A stretch of 64,000 bases of DNA, taken from positions 68,349,730-68,413,729 of the forward strand of contig NW_023604295.1 in NCBI RefSeq assembly GCF_014898055.3. The letters run 5' to 3'. The position numbers and the translations under genes are program-made. The notes under the pieces are model-generated. The model worked only from the letters and a program-made list of their open reading frames with translations, made no database searches and was not told the origin of the DNA. Below, one piece after another: positions 34,991 through 45,588 of this stretch; position 1 is the first letter of the stretch; every line of letters starts with the position of its first letter. This stretch comes from Talpa occidentalis (Eukaryota; Chordata; Mammalia; Eulipotyphla; Talpidae).

Positions 34991-37973
34991 AAGAAGGAGG
35001 TTTTACAATCCAAAAGATCAATGAAACCAAGAGCTGGTTCTTCGAAAAAATCAATAAAATAGACAAACCCCTAGCCAGGCTCACAAGGGCAAAAAGGGAG
35101 AAAGCACAAATAAATAGGATAATAAATGAAAGAGGAGAAATCACAACGGACACAGCAGAAATCAAAAGAATAATTAATAACTACTATGAACAGTTATATG
35201 GAAACAAGTTCAACAATCTAGAGGAGATGGACAAATTCCTACAACTCTACAATCACCCAAAGCTAGATAAAGAAGAAATAGTACACCTAAACAGACCAAT
35301 TACAATTAGCGAAATTGAAATGGTAATCAAAAACCTCCCCAAAAACAAAAGCCCAGGACCTGATGGATTTACAAATGAATTCTACCAAACATTCAGAGAC
35401 GAATTGGTGCCTATCCTTCACAAACTCTTCCAAAAAATTGAGAAGGAAGGTATAATACCTAACACGTTCTATGAAATCAACATTACACTAATACCAAAAC
35501 CGAACAAGGACAACACAAAAAAAGAAAACTATAGGCCAATCTCCCTAATGAACACTGATGCAAAAATCCTCAATAAAATTTTAGCTATCAGAATCCAACA
35601 GTGTATCCATAAGGTAATTCACCACGACCAAGTAGGATTCATTCCAGGGATACAAGGATGGTTTAACATCCGAAAATCAATCAACGTTATCCAACACATC
35701 AACAAAAATAAATATAAAAACCATATGATAATATCAATAGATGCTGAGAAAGCTTTCGACAAAGTGCAACACCCATTCATGATAAAAGCCCTTGAAATTC
35801 TTGGGATACAAGGAACGTACCTCAACATCATAAAGGCCATATATGACAAGCCAACAGCCAGTATCATTCTCAATGGTAAAAAGCTGAAAGCAATTCCATT
35901 AAGATCTGGAACAAGACAAGGATGTCCACTTTCACCACTGCTTTTCAATGTAATACTGGAAGTCCTAGCCAGAGCAATAAGACAAGAGAAAGACATCCAA
36001 GGAATCCAAATAGGAAAAGAAGAAGTCAAACTATCACTCTTTGCAGATGATATGATAATATACATAGAGAACCCAAAAACTCCACAGAAAAACTAATTCA
36101 ACTCATCAATCAGTTCAGTAAAGTGGCAGGTTACAAAATCAACACGCAAAAGTCAGTAGCCTTCCTATATACAAACAATAAATCTGAAGAAGAAAAAAAT
36201 CAAAAAAACCATCCGTTTTATTATTGAAACAAAAAAAATCAAATATTTGGGAATAAATCTAACAAAAGAGGTAAAGGACCTATACAAAGAAAACTATAAA
36301 ACACTGTTAAAAGAAATAGAAGAAGACACAAAGAAATGGAAAAACATCCCCTGCTCATGGATTGGGAGAATAAACATTATTAAAATGGCCATCCTACCAA
36401 AAGCAATGTACAGATTCAATGCTATTCCAATCAAAATTTCAATGTCATTCTTCAAAGAAATAAAACAATTATTGATGAAATTCATATGGAATCACAAAAA
36501 ACCCCGAATAGCCAAAGCTCTCCTGAAAAAAAAAGAAGGGAATGGAGGCATCACACTCCCAGACTTCAAACTCTACTACAAAGCCATAATCATCAAAACT
36601 GCAAGGTATTGGAACAAGAACAGACATACAGACCAATGGAATCGAATAGAAAATCCAGAAATAAACCCACAGATTTATGGTCAACTAATCTTTGACAAAG
36701 GAGCAAAGACTATGCATTGGAGCAAAGAAAGTTTGTTCAATAAATGGTGCTAGGAATACTGGGTTGCTACATGCAAAAGAATGAAGCTTGACCACTACCT
36801 CACACCATATACAAAAATCAACTCAAAATGGATTAAAGAACTAGACATAAGACCTGAAACCATAAAATACATAGAAGGAAATATAGGCGAAACACTACGT
36901 GATTTGCATATCAAAGGCATCTTTACAGACACATCACCCAAAGCAGTGATAGTGAAGGCAAAGATCAACAGCTAGGACTACATCAAATTAAAGAGCTTCT
37001 GCACAGCAACAGAGACAATAACAAAAACAAAGAGAAACCCCACCAACTGGGAGAAAATTTTTGCACACAACACTAATGATAAAGGACTGATCACAAAAAT
37101 CTGCAAAGAACTGATGAGACTCAACAACAACAAAGAAAATAATCCAGTCAAAAAATGGACAGAGGAGCTAAAAAGAAACTTCTCTGAAGAGGAAATGCAA
37201 ATGGCCAACAGGCATATGAAAAAATGTTCAACATCACTTGCAATCAGGGAAATGCAAATCAAAACTACCATGAGATACCATCTTACACCAGTGAGAATGG
37301 CACATATTAAAAAAACTAGCAACAACAAATGTTGGCGAGGTTGTGGAGAAAAAGGAACTCTTCTGCACTGTTGGTGGGAGTGCAAACTGGTCCAACCACT
37401 ATGGAGAGCTGTGTGGAGATTTCTGGACCTATTAAACATAGAGCTTCCACAGGATCCAGCAATTCCACTCCTAGGTATTTACCCAAAGAACACAGAAACA
37501 TCAATTCCAAAGAACACCTGCACCCCTATGTTTATAGCTGCACTATTTACAATAGCTAAGCTTTGGAAACAGCCCAAATGCCCAAAAATAGATGACTGGA
37601 TCAAGAAGATGTGGTACATATATACCATGGAAGATTACTCAGCATTCAATAAAGATAAACACATGCAATTTGCAGCAACATGGATGGCGCTGGAAGGGAT
37701 CATGCTCAGTGAAATAAGCCAAAAAGAAAAAGAAAAATACCGGATGGTCTCACTCATAGCAGGAATCTAGAATACTTAAATAAGGGACCAGGAAAATGAA
37801 TAACTATAAGAAAGTGAAAATCAAAATCAACAAAAACTATGAACCAGAGACACTTTTTGGGGGGTGGGGGGGCGGGAGGGGAGGGATTGGGGTCAGAATG
37901 GGGGGATTGCAAATGTATGAGGAATATAAAAATAAAATTTATTAATTAAAAAAAAAAAAAGAAGGAGGTTTTA
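34991..37973 (+). mobile_element. L1: 5'-truncated young L1 with 15-bp target duplication
   Basis: The insert spans 35,006-37,960 and starts inside ORF2, at the point equivalent to 18,516 in the full-length copy. The 15-base duplication AAGAAGGAGGTTTTA at 34,991-35,005 and 37,959-37,973 is perfect (its first two A's overlap the tail). It contains the ORF2 RT and C-terminal domains, the 3' UTR with the G-rich tract, and an A tail. No promoter and no ORF1 are present, so it is dead on arrival. It is the same family as the L1 at 15-21 kb and sits inside an older L1. Confidence 0.96.
35006..37770 (+). pseudogene. L1 ORF2: Truncated, multiply broken L1 ORF2
   Basis: Open from the insertion edge to 36,096, with [11 protein letters not shown] and FADD encoded at 36,040-36,051. 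A frameshift near 36,075-36,096 breaks it, and the register is recovered near 36,190-36,250. Two in-frame TAG stops follow at 36,751-36,753 and 36,973-36,975; the full-length copy has TGG (Trp) at both places. The final part, from 37,114 to the stop at 37,770, includes the C-x3-C-x7-H-x4-C motif and ends at the same MVSLIAGI. A fossil with at least two frameshifts and two nonsense changes. Apparent ATG starts inside it are ordinary internal methionines. Confidence 0.93.
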
Positions 37974-38700
37974 AACACCTTTCCCTAACAGCCATCAAAA
38001 GGAATGAATTCTGGTGACACTTTGCTTTTAGACTTCTAGCTACGCAAACTTTGAGAAAACAAATTTCTGTTTAAACAGAAAAAAATGCTATAATTAAATT
38101 TATCTAAATAAAAGGTATCTTAATGATAATAACATAATACCATCAAATGTGCTTGAATAAAAAGAATGTTAAGTCACAAACAGAATTATCTGTGAAAAGA
38201 TTACTGTTGTCAAAGGGAAAATGTGCTTCAGCAAAGAATGCATGGAAAATTGCAGCCAAACCTCCCCAATTTTATAAGGTAAAAATCAGTGAAAAATAGG
38301 GAGAAAAGAAACATTTTTTAATTGACATGTAAAAGGAAAAAGAAAAAGGCCATAGAAAAGTGGAACTAAGATGAAAAAATAAGTCAAAATATATCAATCA
38401 TCAGAAGGAATAAAGTTGTCAGTTAAACAAAAATATAGAAAGTCTAAAAGGAAAAAAACAAACAATATGCTGTTTAAAAGAAACACACAAAACATTAAAG
38501 ACACCCATTTTCAAAATGAAAATTAGACCAGGAAACTGGAATGGATAGTTATGATATTTAGAATCTAAAAAAATAGACTTCACTTCAAATAAATAACTTA
38601 TGTATAAATATATCAGAAAGTAGACTCTGGGAAATATGTGTGTATTTATATAATGATAAATGTTAGTTAACTGGGGCAATATAGCAATTCTATTTGTTTT
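37974..38700 (+). mobile_element. Old L1 sequence right of the young insert
   Basis: The first ~70 bases include 'gccatcaaaaggaatgaattctgg', matching the late ORF2/3' part of an old L1, and probably continue the copy at 34.66-34.99 kb. From about 38,290 the words switch to ORF2 endonuclease text ('aacaatatgctgtttaaaag', 'gaaacacacaaaacattaaag'), so a second old L1 appears to start here. The junction is not exact. Confidence 0.55.
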
Positions 38701-38707
38701 CACCCAG

Positions 38708-39165
38708 TAGTAGTTTTAGGATGACCTAAAGACACACGTCCCAAAATTTAAAATAGTGATGGCTGAAATAATTTACTTTCCTCTCAATCATTTATAGTTC
38801 AGTGACAAACTATTCACTGCTGACATGAGCATTTTGAGATTCAAGTAGCAAGCTATTTCCACTCATCTTTCTGACACACTTAAATATAGTCTTCATTCAT
38901 TCTCGTGGTCCCAAAGGTGACATCTCTATTCCATGTTATAAGCAAGAGAAAGGACAAGAATGGGGCAAAAGGTCTCTGCAAATTCTCATTAAAGACATTC
39001 AAGAAAACTACTTAACAGTGTACTTACACCCATTAACCATGAACCATATCTAGTGTTAACATCATGTGGAGATACAAACAAGTCTGGTAGTGGCCATTTA
39101 TACAGCTGTTATGATAATTAAGGAAGTAAAAAACAGATTTTAGAGGATAAATAGCAGTCTCTTCA
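38708..39165. mobile_element. Old unclassified repeat inserted into L1
   Basis: L1 endonuclease text stops near 'tttgttttcacccag' and resumes near 39,170 ('aaagcaaaagttgatagaact'). The ~460 bp between contain words such as 'aggtctctgcaaattctcatt' and 'accatgaaccatatctag', which feel like a known mammalian interspersed repeat that I cannot name. Confidence 0.4.
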
Positions 39166-41731
39166 ACAGTCTCAAAATATTATAAAGCAAAAGTTGATAG
39201 AACTCAGGGGAAAACTGACACCACTATTACAGAGATTTCAGCAGTCCTCTTTTCAACTCTGAGATTTCAAGTATGTTATATTCAGATATTGGTGAATGCA
39301 GTGATAAAGGTTTACTATTTTGAAAAAATTTACTCTAAGAAAAAAAATCTTGTATATATTACCAGAACTGAGTAAGGAAGAAATTTGTATCAGATATTCC
39401 TGAAACTAATTAATTGAATCAGCATTTTTTTTTAATGTTTCTAAAAGAAATTCTAGAACAAAAAATATTTTATTAATAAATTCTATGTAACTTTAAAGAG
39501 TAATCGTTTAAATCTTAGGTAACTCTTCCAAAGAATTATCAAGAGGAATCACTCTCCAACTCATTCTATGAAACAATATAGTCTTGTTATCAACGTTAGA
39601 CAAAGGAGATAATGGAAAGGAAAATTATAAGCTAATTTTCCACATAAACCTAAATATAAAAATTCTTACAAAATGTTAGTCAAGTTAATCTAGCAATGCA
39701 TTTAAAAGTTGCTATAGCAATGACTGTTGAAAGAATTGTCTATGGCTGAAAAACATGTAAGTGTGAAAACCACATTAAGAAGCTGAAGGACACAATAAAT
39801 GCAGACATATCAAGCTATTAATTAAAATTTTATCCATGGTAACATCTATTATCAAACTAGAACTATTCTTATATTAAGGAGAATTTACAGGAAAATACCT
39901 TTTCCTGGTGAAAATTTAGGTGTGCTCTATTCAAATTCACAGGCTCCCCAGGATGACTTCTATCATAGTCAGCTCTTTCCATTGTACTGGAAGACCTACC
40001 CAACGCAAAAAGAAAAATAAAGTTTATCGGAATTGGAATGAAAGAAAGAAAATTGCCATTATTCAGGGTTGATAATGACCGCATAGGAAATACAGAATAT
40101 TAATAAAAATTTCTTTGAATTAAAGCATATACTAAAATTACTGAATAGCATTACAAAATATTAATTACAGTTTTGGAAAACTAAAATAAATATTGCGAAA
40201 ACAGTCATCAGACATCATTTGCCAGGTAAATAAAATGTCATCTCTGAGCACTCTAAAACATAGTAAGGTACTCTTTACAAAAAATAAAAAATAAAAACTA
40301 TTATGAGACATTTAAAAAGATATAAGTAATTGGAAAATATAGACAGTATTCTTGCATTGAAAAAATCAGTTCTTTTTTTCTGCATTGATCTTAAATTCAA
40401 TGCAATTGTTATAACACTTTAGCAGAATTTTTTATAATTTATGTGAATTGCAGTACTGAGGAGTATCCAGGAATATCCTGGAGAAGCAAATCTGGGGATA
40501 CTACCTCAAGCAAATACAAAGATTTATTAGAAAACAAATTATTAATGTAATATTAAAATAGGAATAACTAAACAAGTCCAAAATATATCTATTAATTGAA
40601 GAGCAATTAATATAAAAAAGAATCATGATAGCCATATTAAATGATAGTAGAAAAGAGGTTTTAATACTATTATTGGGACTACTGGCTATTCATAGAGAAA
40701 AAAGAAAATGAATTTAGATACCTAACTCATGAGAGGCAAAGTATTCAACTTCAAATAAAGATGTAGGAGTTTAGCAAGCACAATGAAACCTTTAAAACAC
40801 AAGGTAAATCATCTCTATTGCTCTTTGCATAAATACTATTCAAATATACAGAGTTGGGCCTCCCGGGTGGCGCAGTGGTTGAGCACTGGGCTGCGAAGCT
40901 GCCTGCAGCCTCTGCAGCGCCAGTTCGATCCCTGGCCTCTGGGCACGGTCCCACTTGGCAAGGCAGACCTCTTCCTGTCGTGCCTGCTGCACCCCTCAGC
41001 AGTGTATTTCATCAGTCTGCCTGTTCTGCTCCCCACTCTGGCTCTGGTGGATTCTCTCACCCTCCCGTGCTTCTGACTGTACCCAGTGCTTGTATAAATA
41101 AATAAAAAATCTTTAAAAAAATATATACAGAGTTTACTAATTGGACCATGGTAAATTTAAAGTTCTTTTCATTAAAAAGCACATTAAAATTTGAAAAGAG
41201 AAAACAATTCACAGAATGTATTTGCATCACATATAGTTGAGAATTAACCAGAATATATTTCAATATGTGAAACATATACTTCATAGAATGCCTGTGAAAA
41301 AAGTCACAAAAAAAAAAAAATAAAAAATGCTCTCACCTCATTAATAATGACGAATATGCAAAATAAGATGTGTGAAATTTCTCTATTATAAGACAGGCAA
41401 TGAGTGACAATACCAAAAATGGTGCGATTATAAAAGATAGGGAGTTGTGTGCACTGCCAGTAGAATAAATTGATATCGTTATACTGGGATAACGATAGAT
41501 ACAAATGCTTAGATACAAATGCTTCAACCATAAGCTCTACTTCCAGGCTAGACAAACTCCTATATGCACTAAGAACACATCTAAGAAACAATATTTGTAT
41601 TAAAATATGGAAAGTATGTAAATAATTATGTATTCATATACTATTATAAAATAATGGCAACAATCTATGAGCAAAAGCTTCATTAATAATGTGGATGACA
41701 TTTAGAAAAAATTTTGACTTACAAAAAGATC
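39166..41731 (+). mobile_element. Old L1 ORF2, endonuclease to C-terminus, split by a SINE
   Basis: Decayed ORF2 blocks follow in correct order: GDFN region near 39,220-39,250, 'ccaactcattctatgaaacaa' near 39,560, 'aaaattcttacaaaatgtta' near 39,660, the region before FADD near 40,020-40,090, 'aaattcaatgcaattgt' near 40,390. After the SINE at 40,856-41,122, 'aaagttcttttcattaaaaagcac' and 'gaaaacaattcacagaatgtatttgc' correspond to the region that reads 'agagcttctgcacagc' in the young copy. There is no frame of any length. It is substantially older than the young L1s. Confidence 0.72.
40844..41134 (+). mobile_element. tRNA-derived T+ SINE, type A, perfect 12-bp target duplication
   Basis: The best-preserved plus-strand copy. 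The body is 40,856-41,122. The RNA polymerase III A box TGGCGCAGTGG is at 40,868-40,878 and the B-box core GTTCGATCC at 40,923-40,931. The tail has 'acccagtgcttg', AATAAATAAA, TCTTT (41,110-41,114) and an A stretch. ATATACAGAGTT flanks it at 40,844-40,855 and 41,123-41,134. The tRNA-like head, internal promoter, polyadenylation signal and terminator define the T+ class. It depends on L1 enzymes for movement. Open frames of 83-97 codons across it are not genes. Confidence 0.95.
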
Positions 41732-42026
41732 AAAAACTACATAAAGTAGGGCCTCCCCAGTGGCGCAGCAGTTGAGCGCTGGGTTGTGAAACTGCCCACA
41801 GCCTGCAGCCTCTGCAGCACCGGTTCGATCCCTGACCACCAGGTGAGGGTCCCACATGGCACGCAGACCTTTCCTGCCGCCAGCTGCTGCCCTCAGCAGT
41901 GAACTTCCTCAGTCTACCTGCTCTGCTCTCCGCTCTGACTCTGGTGAATTCTCTCACCCTCCTGGGCTTCTGACAGTACCCAGTGCTTGTATAAATAAAT
42001 AAATAAATCTTAAAAAAAAAAAAACA
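41732..42026 (+). mobile_element. tRNA-derived T+ SINE, type A
   Basis: The body is 41,749-42,022. The head is 'gggcctccccagtggcgcag', the B-box core 'ggttcgatccc' and the tail 'aataaataaataaatctt'. The target repeat CTACATAAAGTA occurs at 41,737-41,748 and 42,027-42,038, and a third time at 42,244-42,255 after the next SINE. Confidence 0.93.
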
Positions 42027-42038
42027 CTACATAAAGTA

Positions 42039-42243
42039 GGGGCTCTGCAATGCCGGTTTGATCCCTGCTGGCCTTGGAGCAACCCACATGGCATGCAGAC
42101 CTCTCCTGCCGCCCGCTGCTCCCCTCAGCAGTGTATTTCATCAGTCTGCCTGTTCTGTTCCCCTACTCTATCCCTGGTGAATTCTCTCACCCCCCACATC
42201 TCTGGCCTATACCCCTGCTCTTGTATAAAAAAAAAAAAAAAAC
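42039..42243 (+). mobile_element. Partial T+ SINE, type B, lacking the head
   Basis: Starts at the B-box region ('gccggtttgatccctg') with no A box, and ends in 'cttgtataaaaaaa' without a clear TCTTT. It is flanked by CTACATAAAGTA on both sides (42,027-42,038 and 42,244-42,255). Either 5'-truncated on insertion or internally deleted later. Confidence 0.85.
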
Positions 42244-42255
42244 CTACATAAAGTA

Positions 42256-42659
42256 TGAAAACATTTTTAAAAGCACCAAATAAGTATAATAAATAATGCA
42301 CTGCAAAAGAATGTATATAGTAATTACCTACACATACATAGTTTATCACTATTAATGAAATATAGTAAAAACAGTTATAAAAATATGTATATTGCCATCG
42401 ATAATGATAGTTTATTTATTTTATATGGATTGAAATAAAGATTTAAAAGTAAAATATATACATAATGGAGAGCAAGATTGTTTGATAATTAACTTCAAGT
42501 TTCAAATTATATTCCCTAATATACCATGTCACTTGGTCAAAGTCATTGGTTATGCACTGGTTATCAAGTTAAAAGAATACTCCTTTCCAAACAAAACTTT
42601 CCCAAGTATAAGAAAAATGTCCAAATCATCAATTTCATATTGATATGCCTTTTAAAAAC
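42256..42659. other. Old L1-like tail and unassigned DNA
   Basis: Sequence right of the third CTACATAAAGTA continues AT-rich old-L1-like text for a short way, then becomes unassignable. Confidence 0.35.
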
Positions 42660-43260
42660 TTTCCTCTTTAGAAGGGGCATGGCTCAGTGACCTTGGCAGT
42701 GGGAGAGATTTTAGATCCAGAGCTTGCTCCTATATGGCTCTGTAAGTCCTCTCTGGCCCTTGTGACAATGGAGACTGACTCCACTGGCTCTGTGAGCCTC
42801 TCTGCCATTGTCTGTGGTCTGGTCTCTTAGCCCAATGAAGCTACATGGTACTCCCTGGCTGACTGGACCTTCAGCCCTTGTAGAGTCCTGAATGAGGCTG
42901 ACTCTGCTTCTCCTTATCACGGCCCCACTGGAGGCCTACCAGCTCTCAGCGCAGCTACATCCCAAACTTACAGCACTCAGGGGCATGAGCAGCTAGCTCT
43001 AGGTCCTACCCACTCCACACTCAACCCAGTGGCTACTTGGGAGAACCAAACTGCAGTTCTGCCCCAAAGTAGACTCTGACATGCCCCCCCACAGCATTCC
43101 TTCCAGAGTGCCATACACAAAGCAAAACAAACACATGCCTCCCATAGTATTCCTCCTAACCATCAGCACTCCAGGTTCACTCAGAGTTGAGGCATCTATG
43201 AAGAATTCTGGGCACAGTTTCTGATTTGCTTTCTCTTTCTTCTTCCTTCCAGTCTCCTAG
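42660..43260. other. Unexplained GC-richer block
   Basis: About 600 bp, clearly richer in G+C than the flanks, with few CpGs. I recognise neither a SINE, LINE nor LTR hallmark. It ends in a strong pyrimidine tract followed by CAG (about 43,226-43,252), which resembles a splice acceptor. The opposite-strand 69-codon frame at 42,711-42,920 has no motif. It may be an unfamiliar LTR or repeat. Confidence 0.5.
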
Positions 43261-43498
43261 GCTAGAAGATGGGATGTTCCTTTTAAAATAATCATTAATA
43301 TCCTCAAGTATCTAATCAGTTCAAATTTACCCAATTTGCATAACACATTAAAGTATTTTCTTGAATTAGGATTTATGTAAGTTCTCTGCCATGCACATAC
43401 CCTATACCTCTGTCTGTAGTGGCACTGTCCAGTAGAATTTGCTGCCACTGCACCTAAAATGAGTCTAGCACAACCGAGGAAATGCATTTTAAATGTTG
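43261..43498. mobile_element. Possible old hAT-type MITE, interrupted by SINEs
   Basis: 'ggcactgtccagtagaattt' and, after a gap, 'aaccgaggaaatgcattttaaatg' recall a widespread ancient mammalian DNA-transposon repeat with a 'ctgtccaatagaa' terminus. Weak and interrupted by the SINEs that follow. Confidence 0.3.
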
Positions 43499-43772
43499 AA
43501 TTTATTTATTTGTTTATTTATTTATACATACATACATACATACAAGCACTGGGTACAGTCAGAAGCACGGGAGGGTGAGAGAATTCACCAGAGCCAGAGC
43601 AGGGAACAGGACAGACCGACAAAATACACTGCTGAGGGGAGCAGCGGGAGCTGTAGGAAAGATCTGTGCACCATGTGGGACCCTGGCTGGTGGCCAGGGA
43701 TCGAACGGCGCTGCAGAGGCTGCGGGCAGCTTCACAACCCAGTGCTCAACCGCTGCGCCACCAGGGAGGCCC
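43499..43772 (-). mobile_element. tRNA-derived T+ SINE, type A, with expanded tail repeat
   Basis: The reversed tail is expanded into (TTTA)n and (CATA)n (43,499-43,546), followed by the type A block 'acaagcactgggtacagtc'. The reversed B box 'gggatcgaacggc' and reversed A box 'ccgctgcgcca' are well preserved. The end is 'ccagggaggcc'. No clear target duplication was found. Confidence 0.92.
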
Positions 43773-43830
43773 TACCTTGTTCATTTTGCTCAAATATCAC
43801 ACTATATATTCTAATTGTTTAAAGTTTAGC

Positions 43831-44413
43831 AATTTAGCAGTTAATTGGGGCCTCCCTGATAGCACAGGTGTTAAAGACAATGCGCTATCAAGCTATCACC
43901 AGTCACTGCAACATGAGTCCGATCCCCGGCCAGGGGTCTAACCCACATGACACAGCAGCCCTCTCTGGACTCGCTAACAGCTCCCTTCAACAGTGTATTT
44001 CAGTACATCTGCCTGTTCTGCTCCCCACTCTGTCTCTGGTAAATCCTCTTAGCATCTCCCCCCACACACTTCTGGCCTACAGCCCAGTTCTTTCTTATTT
44101 TTTTTAGATTTATTTGTTTATTTATACAAGCACTGGGTACAGTCAGAAGCACGGGAGAGTGAGAGAATTCACCAGAGCCAGAGGGGAAGAGAGAGCAGGC
44201 AGAGTGATGAAGTACATTGCTGGGGGGAGCAGCAGGCAGCAGGAGAGGTCTGCTCACCATGTGGGACCCTCGCCAGGCAGCTGGGGATCCAACCGGTACT
44301 GCAGAGGCTGCAGGCGCCTTCGCAGCCCAGCGCCTAACCGCTGCACCACGGGGAGGCCCGAACCCAGTTTTTGTATGCATAAATCTTTTAAAAAAATAAA
44401 ATTTAGCAGTTAA
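43831..44413 (+). mobile_element. T+ SINE, type B, split by a second SINE; 14-bp target duplication
   Basis: The outer SINE runs 43,845-44,092 and resumes at 44,360-44,399. The perfect 14-base duplication AATTTAGCAGTTAA is at 43,831-43,844 and 44,400-44,413. The head is badly diverged (A box largely lost). Its tail is interrupted after 'cctacagcccagttctt' by the antisense SINE and resumes with 'cccagtttttgtatgcataaatctttt'. Confidence 0.93.
44093..44359 (-). mobile_element. T+ SINE, type A, nested in the older SINE
   Basis: Reversed copy from 'tttagatttatttgtttattt' to 'ccaccacggggaggccc' (broken). It carries the type A block 'acaagcactgggtacagtc'. The duplication CCCAGTTCTT (44,083-44,092) versus CCCAGTTTTT (44,363-44,372) lies inside the outer SINE, proving it arrived later. 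The overlapping open frames on both strands here (up to 126 codons) are SINE-derived chance frames. Confidence 0.92.
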
Positions 44414-45289
44414 ATAACACTTTCAGTATATGAGCCAACTTATATTTCCATCCTACCTTACATAGTTTCATCCATATCATGTATTTTTCATGTCAGAGCA
44501 GTTATGCATTAAGTTACATTATTTATCCATATATATCACACATTGACCTTCTATTTCTTTTATTATTATTATTATATGAGTAAGAACATGTTATGTGAGA
44601 TCTACCCTCTTGATAAACTTTTAGGCGCACAAAATAGTTTATAGACAAGATGCTGTACAGCAGAGCTCTAGGATCATCTTGTATCATTGAAAATGTAATA
44701 CCTGTTAAGCAGCAACTCCTAATTTCCCATCTACTTTCTATTTTGTCTTCACTGTTTTCCATATTATTCTTATGTTCTTTGATCCTTTCTCCAATTTGTC
44801 CACCTGACTCCTTACCAGATTCAAATTTTTTTTCTCATTTTCATTCCCAAGGTCCAGATGAATATTCATTCTACACATGAACAACATTTAAAAATTCAAA
44901 AAACAGCTTACAGTTAAAATTTAAGAAAATCATTATTTATTGTAGTAAGAAATTGTATTTTGTGCATGTTAGGTTAGAACTTTACAATATCAGTACCATA
45001 TGAGGACCTCTTTTTTAAGGAAAAATGTTTTTTCCAGCCTTTCAACATTTTGTATCAAATTAAGTTTTCATATTCATTTTTTATTTACTTATATCTAATA
45101 ACTTCTTAGTCCCTCTTGTTAGTTCAGGTTTTTAAATAAAAGAAAATATTGATGATCTCTAACCAATAAGATCCTAAGAAAATTTAGCATTTGGATGAAA
45201 AAGATCAAGTCTCCAGCAAGAGGAAATTAACTGAACAAGAAGAATCACAACTACTGCTCCTAATTAGTAAGGAAATGTTCTGTTTTTAT
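44414..45289. other. Unassigned AT-rich DNA
   Basis: A (TTA)n tract near 44,560. No gene is supported. Confidence 0.4.
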
Positions 45290-45588
45290 TGTCTTGACTC
45301 CTTTTTTTTTTTTTAAAGATTTATTTATTTATGCAAGAACCAGGGTACAGGCCAGATGTGTGGGAGAGTGAGGGGATTCACCAGAGACAGAGTGGGGAAC
45401 AGAACAGAGAGACTGACAAAATACACTGCTGAGGGGAGCAGCGGCTGAGACAGGAGAGGTCTGGTTGCCATGTGGGTTGCTTCGAGGGCAGCGGGGTTCG
45501 AACCGGCGCTGCAGAGGCTGTGGACAGCTTCACAGTGCAGTGCTCAACTGCTGCTGCGCCACCAGGGAGGCCTGTCTTGACTTCTTTT
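45290..45588 (-). mobile_element. T+ SINE, type B, in the 45.3-46.1 kb pile-up
   Basis: The body is about 45,306-45,572, reversed. TGTCTTGACTCCTTTT (45,290-45,305) and TGTCTTGACTTCTTTT (45,573-45,588) are its target duplication, differing once. The B box (reversed 'gggttcgaaccgg') is intact and nearly a perfect tRNA B box. The right duplication is also the left duplication of the next SINE. Confidence 0.92.

Noticed and set aside
40120..40150. U6 snRNA-like word 'catatactaaaatt'
   Set aside because: Only about 14 bases match and the rest of U6 is absent; it sits in a decayed L1.
40868..40931. tRNA gene
   Set aside because: A and B boxes are present, but they form the head of a SINE with a long tRNA-unrelated body and A tail; no mature tRNA 3' half or independent terminator.
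43226..43260. Splice acceptor of a host exon
   Set aside because: Pyrimidine tract plus CAG is seen, but no long open frame or donor follows, and such tracts are common. Kept only as a note in the GC-block finding.
44000..44413. Overlapping 126- and 99-codon frames on opposite strands
   Set aside because: Both are readings of SINE sequence. Similar frames recur in the other SINE copies.
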